A DNA stretch of 64,000 nt, taken from Megaleporinus macrocephalus. Taxonomy: Eukaryota; Chordata; Actinopteri; Characiformes; Anostomidae. The position numbers and the translations under genes were made by a program. The stretch spans positions 17,677,524 through 17,741,523 of the forward strand of contig CM038716.1 of the NCBI GenBank assembly GCA_021613375.1, given 5' to 3'. This document shows, piece after piece, positions 1-11,100 of the stretch (position 1 is its first letter; each line of letters starts with the position of its first letter). The notes beneath the pieces are model-generated. The model searched no databases. It was given only the letters and a program-made list of their open reading frames with translations, and was not told the origin of the DNA.

Positions 1-570
1 ATCAAGTTTAAAGTTTCTTCTAGACTGGTGAGAACTGAAGGAAGAGGGATTGTACATTTTCTGGTGACATGTTGCCACCTATTGCTTGGAGTATGAATTT
101 AACAGATTGCCCCTTTAACTGGTTCTTCCGTGGCGTAGTGCCTATAAGCTAAGCATGCATGATAATGGCCAATGAATATATCTAAACGGTAGGTGTACCT
201 GTTAATCCTCAAACTTTAACTGCTGCTACACTGATAAACTCGCTGGGGCTCTCTCTGAGTCCTTACAGTGCCACTTACTCTTTTTCTGGAAGTGACCTTC
301 AGCGTGGATACTCCTCATTACGATTCTTAATATCAATCTCACATTCTGCCCATGCCAGCCTCAGCACTGAATTATTCAGATCCGTCAAGATATGCAAACA
401 GTGTCAGCTTAGCGGGGTCCGGTTCACTGTTTGTTTTATTTTTTTTCTCCACCCAGCCTCAGATGGAAGTCCCGTCGGTTGGTGTTCTCAATTATAAAAC
501 CCTCAGCAGGGAGCTTATATTGGATGTTCCAAACTGTGGGCTATTTTCTGCACAGCAGCAAAAGACTTTT
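1..570. other. unique non-coding sequence, nothing recognised
   Basis: Mixed-composition DNA with no repeat family, RNA gene or credible exon that I can see. The 163-codon frame starting at 352 runs into the CT microsatellite and has no coding character. Confidence 0.5.
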
Positions 571-581
571 CTCTTTTCCTC

Positions 582-619
<38 letters not shown>

Positions 620-640
620 TGCTTTCACTCTCCCTCTCTC
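571..640. repeat. CT-rich microsatellite
   Basis: An almost uninterrupted run of CT dinucleotides (core 581-620) with a few substitutions. The serine/leucine-rich reading frames across it are products of the repeat and not genes. Confidence 0.95.
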
Positions 641-689
641 CGCTGACCTTCTCCCTTGCTCTTCTTGTTTACCTCCACCCTGAAACCCA

Positions 690-980
690 GAGCACTTCTG
701 TGCTGCTGTTAATGAGACAGGATATTGTGACTGAGAGATCTGAATGGGATCTGAATAGCCCGTGTCTCTTTGTAAGGCTGAATGTTATCAGTGCTCTTAC
801 CTCACCTCCTGTTCAGAGGCTGGCGAGGGTCATACCAGCTTGATAATGCTTGGGTTAAGGGGCCTATTCTGTTGCTGAAACTACATTATATCTACAGTCC
901 CACTGCAATTTCCAGCCAGCACAGAAATTAATAAACATGCTGATCATTTCACCCCCTCTTTTTCCCTAGGTTTATATCTC
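690..980. promoter_or_regulatory. possible conserved non-coding block
   Basis: Repeat-free sequence of balanced composition with TTAATGAG-type and TTAATAAA-type AT cores between more GC-rich words. This is a weak suggestion of a conserved element based on texture alone. The stretch from 980 to about 1740 shows nothing recognisable. Confidence 0.15.
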
Positions 981-1749
981 CCAGCCAATCCCAACAACTA
1001 CCTACAAACGTGTGTGCATGGGCATGTCTTTTTTAATGGCTTTTTTATCCCTGAGTCTTGAGAGAACAGTTCATTAATGGAAAAAGAAAGTTGCTTTCCT
1101 ATGCAAGTCTACAGTATATAGTCATGAGAAAACTGGTGAACTCCTAAAACCATATATAAATGCCAGTTCTACTTGAAAAAAGTGGCAAATCTTATATTTG
1201 GGGGCAATTTTGCCCTGCATGTAAACTGAAACAATCATAGAGTAGTACATTCATAGGCAGCATATTCATAACTCTTTCCTGTAATACCTTTCTGACCAAT
1301 TTGAGCTGACCAATCAGAGCACACTGGACTCATTGGGAGGGGGGCCTGAATACACAGGAGCTCAAACAGAGCTTTTCAGACAGAGGTGTGTTTTGGGAAA
1401 ACAAGCATGTAAAGTTATTCAATTCTGGTAAACCACAGAAAGCTTTGAATCAGTACTTCTGTCTGTTTTATGTTTTAAAGCAAAGATGAACATATAAAGC
1501 ATGTTTTTTCCCTAAACACAAACACAAGATTGAAATCATGATACAATAGCCCCTCTTCTACTTGCAACCACAAATGTACTTGAAAGTTTAGAATCCATTC
1601 AATCGATAGAACCAATAAACTCTCAGAATCTACTCTCCACCTCTTTCAGCGAGTTAGGAGCAAGAAATGATTAATATTGAATTACAGGACGTTTATGTTG
1701 TTGTCAGCGATAACTAAGCACTGGCAGGAAAAAGAAGTTGCTGTGCTTT

Positions 1750-2325
1750 TTGTTCACCAGGGTGCAAACAATGCAAATGTATCCTCAGAGGTACAGCAGT
1801 GGTAATAAGCCCCAGTTGTGTACCTTAAATACATTTTAAAGGTGTAATACTTCAACGTTCCCAGGTGAGACTGTCCATTGTACCATTTCAGAACTGAATG
1901 TTATATCCATCCATTATCTGCCGCTTTATCCGCTCGTCAGGGTCATGGGGGGTGGGGGGGTGGGGGGCTGAAGCCAATCCCAGCGACACATTATGGACAG
2001 TTCGCCAGTCCATCGCATGGCCAACATTCACTCACGCACTCACACCTATGGACAATCAACCTGACTGCATGTCTTTGGACATGTGGGAGGAAACCGGAGT
2101 ACCCAGAGGAAACCCACTCAAGCACGAGGAGAACATACAAACTCCACACAGAATGACACAGTGTAGGAAAGTACAAAGTAGGAAAAACAAAAACGAGAAC
2201 TTCCAGTCATTGAAACTTAAAAAGAGATATAACAGTGTTGGAATAAGGCATTACATTGTACTGAGGAACTCCACAGGGTGAACTTTAGTGACATTTTGGT
2301 ACCTTCTTTTTTTTTCTTTTTATGT
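1750..2325. mobile_element. old DNA repeat (family A), copy 1, interrupted
   Basis: The left part (about 1750-1905) and right part (about 2157-2325) resemble, in the same order, the uninterrupted copy at about 3405-3735. Shared landmarks are AAATGTATCCTC, TGTGTACCTT, CCATTTCA-AACTGATGTT, ACAGTGTAG and a T-rich run near the right end. The middle is a different repeat, so this looks like an old element split by a later insertion. Both copies are much diverged and neither codes for anything. Terminal repeats are not clear, so the class (probably a non-autonomous DNA transposon) is a guess. Confidence 0.45.
1905..2157 (-). mobile_element. common fish retroelement 3' tail (LINE/SINE-derived)
   Basis: Read on the minus strand, this has the layout of a very abundant fish interspersed repeat. 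It runs through GTGTGGAGTTTG, TCTCC, GGTTTCCTC, CATGTCCAAAGACATGCA, GCGATGGACTGGCGA and a C-rich segment, and ends in copies of ATGGATGG. The ATGGA-type 3' end fits the tail of an RTE-like LINE or a SINE mobilised by one. I know the type by recognition and do not assign a subfamily. Short frames on either strand here are artefacts of the repeat. Confidence 0.7.
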
Positions 2326-2699
2326 TAAGTAACGATTTTGCACAGGCAAGGTTACAGAGTAACTGCAGAATACAGGTGCATACAGGTGTACGATTAGCTG
2401 TGCAGAATACTGGTTCAAGGCCGGCTCTCCCGTTCCTAAAAACATCTCTCAGGAAAGATGCTCATAAATGGACACCGTGCTTACACGAGAGTTCACTTCT
2501 CAAAAAAGGTCAAGAACATCGCGGAATAACAAGGAGCTGATTAGCATTGTGCGTTTGTCCTGCCTTTGTGCTCACCCCTGCCTCCATTTGCAGCTTGCAG
2601 CAGGTGTAGAGAGTTTGATTGAAAATAGTTGTTTTATTTGTGAGATTATTTCGTGAACGAGGAAGAGATCCTTGACCTTCCCTCATACTTGTGTGATAC

Positions 2700-2766
2700 G
2701 TGGGACCTCTCTCTCTGTCTCTCTCTCTCTCTCTTTTTCCCTCGCTCTTGCTCTCGCTCTCTCGTG
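2700..2766. repeat. CT-rich microsatellite
   Basis: Imperfect CT run grading into CTCGCT and CTTGCT variants. The flanking 2330-3210 is otherwise unique sequence without recognisable genes. Confidence 0.9.
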
Positions 2767-3289
2767 TGCATACCCTCCTCGCACACCCTTTCGCAGAGGA
2801 CGCTTGATTAAGACCTTGACATCACACGCAGGCCATTTCAGGCACACTCCGCCACGGAGCAAAAGCAATCTGCTGCTTTGTAGCTCTCAGATAAGGCTTT
2901 GAAATCAGAGGCATGAGGAGGAGAGGGGTTTGCCCTGCGCTGGGGGGCTTTGATAGCATGTACAGTGACGGAGGCAGGGGCGCACTTCCTGTTTTGAATC
3001 TTTGTTCGTTACAACCCGCCGTATAGCTTTCTGTTGGGTTTGTTTCGTATTTTGCCCTCCTTCAGTTAGACTGATACAAAAACGGGGTTGGCGTTTGCAC
3101 AGGTTCTACCTCTCCTTTCTCCTCAGGTACAATGTTATACAGGTTTGTAAAGATTCACAGTTGAATGAATTCGATTGATTTATCTGTGCTCCTCCTATAA
3201 AAGCAACGGGTGCTCATTGTAGTTTTCGAGTTGCTACTAAAAAACATGGGTGGAGCAGAAATAGGTCCATGCCACTACACCTACAAGGG

Positions 3290-3380
3290 AAATTGGTTAT
3301 TTTGCAATGCCAGCAGAGCGGCGCCACCGGGAACGGTAGGTGACTTGCTCAAGGGCACAGCCAAGGGTGGTTTGCTGCTC
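3290..3380. repeat. possible SINE/LINE fragment
   Basis: Contains GTGACTTGCTCAAGGGCACA, a phrase common in fish SINE and L2-like tails ('cttgctcaagggcac'). Only a short piece is visible, so family and borders are uncertain. Confidence 0.35.
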
Positions 3381-3404
3381 TTAAAGCTGATTTGCTGCTC
3401 TTAC

Positions 3405-3735
3405 ACAGAGAAAAGGTACTGTGCTAGTACATTTAATGTAAATGTATCCTCGAAGGTCCAACTGTGTACCTTCAATAAGGGTCTCCCGGGGCAAAGGGTA
3501 CATACTTTTCACCATTTCATAACCTGATGTTTTAAAACAGAACAACAAACTAAAGAGGCTTGGGACAAGACAGTGTAGAGAGTGTGTATAGAGTCAATAC
3601 AGCTTTAAAAATATTATTTGAGTGGATTATGGTATCATAATGCTCCCTAACTTAAAGTACCGAGACATCCCTTTGAGGATACCGGCCCAGAGACAGTTTT
3701 GTGTCTTTTTTTTTGTGAGTGTACCGCTCTAGGTC
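3405..3735. mobile_element. old DNA repeat (family A), copy 2
   Basis: Uninterrupted counterpart of the split copy at 1750-2325. It holds AAATGTATCCTC near 3440, TGTGTACCTTCAAT near 3462, CCATTTCATAACCTGATGTT near 3512, GACAGTGTAGAG near 3569 and a T8 run before GTGAGTGTACC near 3720. Borders are estimated from where similarity fades. The stretch 3740-4350 that follows shows nothing I recognise. Confidence 0.45.
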
Positions 3736-4354
3736 TTAAAGTGGGTAGAACCATTAGACTTTGTGCAAAATCAAGTTAACAAAAGAAGCTGTAGCATCCA
3801 TCCTACAGCAATACTGTATGTTCTAACAACATAGGCAGAAGCTACGTTAAGGATTTAACCAGCATTACTGATCAATTTCAAGTGTTGTGTAAAAAAAGCC
3901 ACTGATGTAAACCACACGCAAGGAATGATTTGGATTGCAGCAGTCACTTCATTAGTTGGACTGTTCTAGGCTTAATAAGGGTGCACATATGTTTAGTCTG
4001 CTTTAAGCAAAAGAGCCACAAATGTACGTATTCATTAGGCCCAGCGGGTACTAATGCCTAGATATGAATGTGGAAACAATCAATGTAATTTCCTCTTTAT
4101 ATATACACTTTTCAAGTCTCTAATAGTAAACTTAGAGTACCATAATTACACAAATCTCATAATCACTTTCCATGGGTGGCTGTTAGTGTATGTAGCGAAT
4201 TATCAGGTTGTTCTAGACGATTACAGCATTAAGCAACTATTCAAAAGGAAAAGAAGACACATTTAGCATGGTTATTCATTTGATTGTGCATTTGTTGTGC
4301 AATCTTTTTAATTATGATTATTTGTTTTTAATGAAAACATTATATTTAATAGGT

Positions 4355-4560
4355 AGTAGCTTTTGGTAGCACTTTATTTGTGAGGGTGGATTTTATGGTA
4401 GCACTTTAAAGGTTTAATATATTAAAACTCTTATAACTAGGTCTATACCTTATATGTTTCATTACACAAGAATGATGCTTTATCACAGTGTTATAAATGG
4501 AACAATCATCTTGTGATTACTGCTATAAGCTGTTTGTAAATAGTCAAGTTTTGCTTCATT
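4355..4560. repeat. eroded 'GGTAGCACTTTA' repeat
   Basis: TGGTAGCACTTTA occurs twice about 35 bp apart (near 4365 and 4399), followed by AT-rich sequence. Fish DNA transposons often begin with GGTAACACTTTATTT, so this may be a decayed terminus. I see no matching opposite end. Confidence 0.25.
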
Positions 4561-4909
4561 AATGTGTTATTCAGTGCCTATGGGTGTGTGTCCTTGCCTT
4601 GTTTGAGGTAGCCTTTAGGTGCATTTTCATTTAGCTTTTGTTATTCCAGATTTTGTTTAACACAAATAATAAAAACTAATGTTGTAATTGTAGTGTAACA
4701 CTTATGCATAACAAGCCATTCTGTGAGATTTTAACTACACAATAGCTTCTGCTACTATGAAATGAATAAGTAAGTTATGAAGTTATCAGAAAGAGTGCAC
4801 CGCCACATGTGAGCCCTTAAGGTTTAAATGGTTTACGCTAGGGTATTAGAGTCACATGCCAGTGTAAAAGTGAATGAGGTTACCTTTAAACTGCTCCCTA
4901 TCCCCACAG

Positions 4910-5187
4910 GGAACCTGCTCCAATGTAGAGCTGTTGACAGTGCTGAAGGAAAGCCTGATCTGCAGTCAGAGGAAGTTGAAGCAGAAGAGAGAATAGCTGT
5001 CCAGCAGACACTACAGTCACAAGCACACAGGGACCATCTCCAATATGCTCCCAGTCAGAGCCTCCATCACACACTCTCACACACTCTCACACAGTCCCAA
5101 GAGAGCAGAGAACAGCGCTGAGATGTCACACTATGACAGAAAGTCCCTACCGTGGCTTCGGTCCAACAGCCGCAAAGCAAGATCTCG
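4910..5187 (+). other. weak candidate exon
   Basis: A pyrimidine-rich stretch ending CCCTATCCCCACAG (to 4909) is followed by a frame starting at 4910 that stays open to a TAA near 5187, except for one TAG near 4994. A second frame (4828-5121) is also open across the same DNA. The first frame has a plausible helical, Lys/Glu-rich start and a basic end. I recognise no protein family, there is no in-window partner exon, and two open frames over one GC-balanced stretch argue for chance. It could be a decayed terminal exon, a non-coding RNA exon or nothing. Confidence 0.12.
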
Positions 5188-5567
5188 ATAACACAAGAGG
5201 GAGAAAAAGAGAGATGGTTGGACTTCTGACTTTGGTCCATAGCAAGTCAAAATGTAGTGCTCAACGTGACGAAACAGCTTGACACTAAATCATGTGCTTT
5301 GATTTGAATCTGGGCTAAACATCATCAATGTCACACAGTGCTACAGTTTTTTTTCTAAAAATGATAAGAGCCACAGTGCGGAAGCCATTGCAGTACAGTT
5401 GTTATCGATAACAACTCACATGATTTCTTTAGCCACTGTCTTTAGTGGTCTTTTATAGCTGCTGTCTCTTAAGAATGCCAGTCATTTGGAGCAATGCCAT
5501 ACTTTTGGTTTCAGTGGATGGTTCCTCAAAGCCCCAGGGAACCCACATCAGTGTGTTCTAGGTTAAT

Positions 5568-6289
5568 TCCTTTCTTGTTGGCCACACTACATATCATGAA
5601 AACCAGCTCCTTGTATTTATACATTGCCCACATTGTCCATTTTATCAACTCCACTTACTATAGGAGCACTTTGTAGCTGTACATTTACAGACTGCAGTCC
5701 ATCTGTTTCTCTATATACTTTAATAGACCCCTTTTACCCTGTTCTTCAGTGGTCAGGACCACCACATGACCACCGCAGAGCAGGCATTATTACAGTGGTG
5801 GATCATTCTCAGCACTGCAGTGACACAAGTGTGTTTTAGTGTGTGTTGTGCTGGTACAAGTGGATCAGACACAGCAGTGCTGCTGGACTGTGTCCACTCA
5901 TTGTCCACTCTATTAGACACGCCTACCTTGCTGATTCACCTCGTCAGAGATGATATCTCATCTGTTGCTGCACAGTTTATGTTGGCCATCCTTGTCATAG
6001 GATCAGTTGTCATAGGATGCTGCCTACAGGACACTGTTGACTGGATATGTCTGGCTGGTAGACTATTCTTAGACCAGGAGTGACACTGAGATGTTTTAAA
6101 ACTCCAGCAGCACTGCTGTGTCTGATCCACTCATACCAGCACAACACACACAACACATTAGCATCATGTTAGTGTCACTGCAGTGCTGTGCTCATAATAT
6201 ACCTGCATAATACATCCTGACAAAATGGACATTGAGTATAAATACAAGGAGGTGGCTTTTAATGATATGGTTGTTTGGTGTGTATATGT
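5568..6289. mobile_element. foldback (palindromic) MITE, Tc1/mariner-like ends
   Basis: Two arms form a long inverted repeat: 5848-5887 matches the reverse complement of 6103-6142 at 38 of 40 positions. CCTTGTATTTATA near the left end is mirrored near the right end, which finishes GGTGTGTATA. I recognise the arms as a high-copy fish MITE whose outer ends resemble Tc1-like termini. The right arm lacks an internal segment present in the left arm. There is no transposase, so it would have been moved by another element. Reading frames inside are palindrome artefacts. Confidence 0.8.
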
Positions 6290-6299
6290 AAAACTCTTT

Positions 6300-6960
6300 A
6301 ATACCCACTAAATGGCTGATGGAATTTGCTTCAAATCTCAGCTTTTGATGTAAACCAGTTCAAACTAATTTTGTGTAACGATTATGTAAGCTGAACTGTT
6401 CAGCTGGAATATCTGCCTGTCAGTCCATCTGTTTGTTTGTCCTATTTCATCATTCAGCTGGATGTGTCAACATTCCCTGGATAAGCATCCAGCAATAAAA
6501 AAAATAAGAAGGCTGCCTTTACCTTCTTCATCATATAAAAGCTGGGTAATGTTTTAGTGAGCCGTGGACAAGCCAAAGTTTAGTTTCTCCCTCCTTACTT
6601 TAGGTTAACATGCCCATCAGAATATATTAGGACCACGTCCAGACAGTTCGCAGATGTCTGATGAAGGGATTTTGAACAGGGTTTTCAAACATTTAGCGAG
6701 GTGGTTAATACAAACACTTAATTTTAGCCTCATACTATCATTTTTAACGTTGTACTGTGTGTTCTCTTTGATTTTTTGGACAATTGTTTTTGTAAATGAG
6801 TGTGAAGAACAGTATAATATGTAAGTTTTAACTTCAACGCTGTTTCCTAGGACTGTATATCCCACTCATGACCCCCTTTTAAACATGGAGGAGAGTGTTT
6901 GGTACTTTCTGGCTGAGATATTAGTTCAGCAGATTTGTCCCCTGTCTCTAGTAGTGTGGC
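6300..6960. other. unique AT-rich sequence
   Basis: No repeat family, RNA gene or exon recognised here. Confidence 0.4.
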
Positions 6961-7040
6961 CACGTCAATTATTTAAAAGAGCAAAACAACAGAGGAGAGG
7001 AGAGCAGACGAGCGCTTTGTGCCGAAGCTACTCATTTACA

Positions 7041-7064
7041 CGCCCCCCCCCCAACCCCCCCCCA
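7041..7064. other. double C-run (possible i-motif / G-quadruplex)
   Basis: Ten C (7043-7052), AA, nine C (7055-7063). The complementary strand carries two long G tracts able in principle to form a quadruplex. Confidence 0.6.
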
Positions 7065-7419
7065 CACTTATTCCCTCCTGAGTCGTCCGTGCATTTAGGC
7101 CACAATAAAGCCTGTTTCATCCCTCCTGTCTGCATCTGTTCATTCACTCCACATGCCCAGATCCCGCTCCGAGCCACAGAGCCAGCCACGGATACAAGAG
7201 AGCAAATGCTGGGAAGAAGACAAAGGGAGAGGAAGAGAGGGAGGTGAAAGGGGAGAGAAAGGAGAGAAGATCGGAAGAAGGAACAAAAGTGCCAAGGAGA
7301 TGCATATTCAGTTGAGGATTAGCATTTTTTGAAAGAGTTTAGTGGAGAGGGAGGGCAAGCGAGAGTGGAAGACAGAGAGAGAGAGCGAGAGAGTTGCAAG
7401 GACAGGCATTAGGTTATGT

Positions 7420-7740
7420 CAGTGCTCTAATGGAAGAAGCAGGTTTTCTGTGTCATGCCTGCTCACACCGCTGATGGATCGCGAGGCTATTCGGCTCCGA
7501 GGAGCCCAGCAACCACTCGGAGGCCGGCCAATCAGAGCGCAGCTCTCACCGCTGCCCGAGTGTCGATTTTCAGCCCTGTGTTTTGGCTATAGCATCTCGA
7601 TAGCGTCATGTTGCCATGGAAACCGTCTGGCGTTCAATCACTTGGTTTCATCGTGGCATTTGATAAGGCGAGGTAATGCTGTAGTCCGGGCATCAGAAGA
7701 TTAATGGAGGATCTATAGACTCACTAACATCCTAGAGAGG
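7420..7740. promoter_or_regulatory. GC-rich candidate enhancer with RFX X-box
   Basis: CpG-containing, repeat-free block in otherwise AT-richer DNA. At 7610-7623 it carries GTTGCCATGGAAAC, which differs from the palindromic X-box GTTGCCATGGCAAC at a single base. X-boxes bind RFX proteins, which control cilia genes and others. CCAATCAG at about 7529-7536 is a CCAAT-type NF-Y box, and NF-Y often co-operates with RFX. No gene start is evident nearby, so a distal enhancer is as likely as a promoter. Confidence 0.4.
7610..7623. promoter_or_regulatory. RFX-type X-box
   Basis: GTTGCCATGGAAAC has both half sites, GTTGCC and GGAAAC (the reverse of GTTTCC), without a spacer. The left half is a perfect match to the known consensus GTNRCC(0-3N)RGYAAC; the right half has one mismatch. 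Confidence 0.5.
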
Positions 7741-7762
7741 AAAAAAACGGGAGAGCGGAGGA

Positions 7763-7776
7763 GGGGGGGGGGGGGG
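7763..7776. repeat. G14 homopolymer
   Basis: Fourteen consecutive G residues next to a GA-rich stretch. It is prone to slippage and sequencing error. Confidence 0.9.
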
Positions 7777-7997
7777 TGCGCAGGTTAGTGTTAGAGATGA
7801 TTACAGTGGGCCATCAGTTAATTAGGGAGGGTGACAGAGCAAAAGGAGAGAAGGATCATTAGTGGCCTGTTTACTGGAGATTGGACCAAAGCCAGCTGAC
7901 TCACAGGAAGTGTAGCGATCCTCCAAATTAGTGCAGTCCAGCGTTTCAAGATGAGAGCCACAACTGGACAAAGCAACCGCAGTCATCCACCGCCAGT

Positions 7998-8375
7998 TAC
8001 CTCACTCTCCCTCTCTCTTTCACTCTCTTTCATATTTGCCCTTTTTCGCCCTGTCTGACTTACATTCTTGCTCTCTTTCCCTTCTTTTCTCACTAAATGT
8101 CTTGCATGTTTTCTATCTCTCACTTTCTCTCTTTCATTTGCCTCTTCTCTCTTGCTCTCTCTCTCTATCTCATATTAGCATTCTCTCTGTATGTCTCTCA
8201 CCCACTCTCTCTTACTTGCCTGTTCTCTCTTGCTCTCTCTCTCTCTTTCTCATGTTAGCATTTTCTCTGTATGTCTCTCACCCACTCTCTCTCACTGGTC
8301 CATCTCCTGTTGCTATGTTCCTCTGTCTTGTCTTTCTCTTTTCTCCTTTATTTCTCTCTTTCTCTGTATGTATGT
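7998..8375. repeat. CT-rich low-complexity tract with internal duplication
   Basis: Polypyrimidine sequence in which TGTATGTCTCTCACCCACTC occurs twice, at about 8188 and 8269. This indicates a local tandem duplication of about 80 bp within the tract. The long serine/leucine frames across it are not genes. Confidence 0.85.
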
Positions 8376-8689
8376 ATACCTGTCCACTTGCAAGCTTCAG
8401 CAGGGTAAATAACATCTCATGGCTTTGAATGAAGAGGAGCTGAGCAGAACTTGGCCGAGAGAAAGACAAGTGAACGGAGTGTTTTCTTCCCTCAAGTACT
8501 TTCCAGGCCAAGGTTCTATCTAAAACGACTTCATTATTTAAGCTGCTCCTCTTTCGCTCTCTGCCTCTGGGGTTTGTGAGAAATGTGCCAGGGTTTAGTC
8601 AAGAGAACAAGAGATGAATGTTTCAGTGCTCACTGAAAACCCACAACCCAATGTATTTTCCAGGAAGGGTAGGGTTAGGGCGAGAAAGA

Positions 8690-10030
8690 AGCTGTTGTGT
8701 ATTCGGAGCGGCGACGTGACCTCAGCTTTTGTGACTGAAAGTCGGGAGGACGCGCTATCTTGCGCGGCACCCGAAAAGTTGAGACGGATCGGTCCATTAC
8801 TGCCCAAGATACGATCTATTTTGTCATTTATTAATGAGGAGAGTCTGTCAAGAAAGTCAGTCTAAATTTGAGGGAGTTGGCACAGCAGAGGCAGCTATTA
8901 CAAAGGCCCTATATTTAGATGATAATAAACGCTGATATCACAGCGCTTACTCTGAATGTTAATGAAACTCATGAGGACACATTACCACTTACCACGTCTC
9001 CGTCACGAGCAGACTTCACACGTTGCTGATGAGCTCGACCAGACAGACCCTCAAAATCTCAGCCCCTCAAACTCCCCATGCAGCACATTACACTGTCTGG
9101 ACGTAGGCGGGGGGTTAACGCCCTCGGAAAACACAAAAAGGGAAAGAAGAGCCCCGCACAACAGCCCAACTGTTAGAGCCGGAAGAGGTCCAGAGGACGG
9201 CGAGGCAATTATCTTTCTGATTGCTTATTCGGACTCTTGGCTGAGCGTGGAGGCAGCTGTGCAGAGGCAGGTGCGGAGGCTCGCGCTGGCGGCCATGTGC
9301 GCCTTTCTGCTGCTTCTTGCGCTGTCGCAAACGTGCCCCTCATCCACGAGCCGCTGCCGCCGATGTTTGTGCGGAAACCCACTTTAACAGGTGTCGCCAT
9401 TTATAGCAAGCACAACGCCTCATCTCACTCCCAGATCCATGCAGAGCGGCCCATTCAAAGTCCATTACACGCTGTTTTCAATGCTATTTACACAGCGCTG
9501 CACAGCTGCCTATATAAACATGCTTTTCAAGGGCCTCCAAAAGATGCAGCGGCGGTGAATCCTAAGCAGTTTTAAGGCGTCAACTTAGGACACAGGAAGT
9601 TGCAGGAAGTGCATTTTCGGTGAGGGGAAGAAAAAAGAGAAAAGCTCGCCATCTTCGCCTGTTAGGGTGTTTTGCTGTGACTCGCAACGCTCGCGGACCA
9701 AAGTTTCGGCCTAAACTGTTGGCGTCTTACTCACACCAGCAACTCTCCCACGCGCGGAGGAAAAGGTCGACTAAGCCTTCCAGTAAAAACAGCATGCGCC
9801 ACGCAAAGTTCATGGTGCGCTCACATTGTGTCCCTCTCAGCACACTGTGGTGTCACCGTGGTGGATGTCATCATGGCCAAAACTGCACAGTAGCAGAAAA
9901 CGTCTGTCAGGCCGAATGGCTAATTACTTTTTGATCGCGCCTCGAAGGCGGGTTAGTGGTGCCGCGCTGTTGCACAGAATCAAACAGAATGCGAAAAGTA
10001 TGTTCAGCCGAATGCACGGTAATGCGCTGT
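8690..10030. promoter_or_regulatory. CpG-rich block (CpG-island-like)
   Basis: CpG dinucleotides are frequent at 8700-8790 and 9100-10030 (for example GGAGCGGCGACGTGACC and CGCTGCCGCCGATG), unlike the flanks. Two overlapping frames of 143 codons (8956-9387) and 112 codons (9237-9575) fall here, as expected in stop-poor GC-rich DNA. A short frame from 9295 begins with Met-Cys followed by a hydrophobic leucine run like a signal peptide, but it ends after 30 codons. The block could be a promoter of an unseen transcript or an unmethylated enhancer. Confidence 0.4.
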
Positions 10031-10059
10031 GACATGCAGCACAACACACAGTACAGATA

Positions 10060-10200
10060 CACTGCATGTCCAGACACCCCTTCTAATTAAAGAGCTAGGT
10101 GATTTAAGGCCTTGCACTGTGTGCACATAGCTGTGTAATCTCCATAGAGAAGGACAACGGGTGGAATGGATTAGCCCACAAGCCCAAGACCACCACACAC
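10060..10200. promoter_or_regulatory. possible conserved block with OTX/PITX-type site
   Basis: Repeat-free sequence containing GGATTA (10168-10173), the core bound by bicoid-class homeodomains, plus TCTAATTAAAG near 10081. Regulatory function is only suggested by motif content. Confidence 0.2.
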
Positions 10201-10239
10201 AATGGCAGTCACTGGGCAACCCTTACAAAAAAGTCTGAA

Positions 10240-11100
10240 GTATATTTCCCAAGTAAATTTTTGTACTAAGCATACTAATATCAGTGCACTAGCAGTATAC
10301 TTCTCTTGACTGAATTGGCACTTCTTATTTAAGAAGGTATACTTCAGGAGTAAGAGTAGTAAGCATTTTGCACACAGCTTGTTCACATCTTTTGTACTGC
10401 AACTAACCGTAAACAAACATGTAGGTTTAATGTTAGTTTACTAGTTTTATCATTTATTTTCAAAAAGGTGTATTACACAGACAAACACATTGACAAACAC
10501 GCCTAGGGGCTATTTATCATCTCCAGTTCACCTGCCTAGATGTCTTTGGAGTGTAGGAGGAAACACAAACAGACCTGGGGGAACATGCAAGCTCACAGAA
10601 AGGTCACTCACAGAAATGTAAACTATTAGTGAATTGAAAATATAAATAATTTATACAAAGTAATTTTCGTTTTTTTTTAAGTGAACTTAACTGAATACTT
10701 GTAGTTACTACTTCTAGGTTATTTTTGCACTTCAAAGTATATGACTAAGTTCAGAGTTGTGTATTATCTTTTTCTATTTAAGATATAACTTAAACTACTT
10801 TCACTTTAAGTATACTTAGTACCAGTGCACTGGTACTAAACAAGACAAGACATACCTGGGAAAACATATTTGTATTGTTTATAAATCTTAATAAAAAAAA
10901 AATCCAAACAAATATTGTACTGGGTACCTTTTTGTACAGGGCAAGAATACATAATTTTACTTTTTAAAATTATACTTAGACCTTTCTGTATAATTGTCAG
11001 GTATTTAGTATATTGCTGAGAAGTGCATAAAAAGTCAAATAAATACCCACTTATTTTTAGTTTAAAAGAAGTATACTAACAGCACACTTGAATAAATAAA
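10240..11100. repeat. eroded 'AAGTATACTT'-rich repeat zone
   Basis: AGTATACTT and variants recur at about 10297, 10338, 10806 and 11068, interspersed with AGTGCACT palindromes such as CCAGTGCACTGG at about 10822. This is typical of a high-copy AT-rich fish DNA repeat in decay. A different repeat (10480-10612) sits inside. Confidence 0.4.
10480..10612 (-). mobile_element. degraded retroelement 3' tail, second copy
   Basis: GATGTCTTTGGAGTGTAGGAGG, split by substitutions, and GGGGAACATGCAAGCTCACAGAAAGG follow the same order as the copy at 1905-2157. Many substitutions and a missing ATGGA-tail half show that it is older. Confidence 0.55.

Noticed and set aside
352..843. 163-codon frame
   Set aside because: The central third is a CT microsatellite read as Ser/Leu. 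The ends lack coding character.
5766..6083. 105-codon frame and its relative at 41763-41972 (-)
   Set aside because: Both are translations of the same foldback MITE arms, not a conserved gene.
8956..9387. 143-codon frame in the CpG-rich block, with a hydrophobic segment
   Set aside because: GC-rich DNA is stop-poor and two other frames are open too. No homologous protein is recognised.
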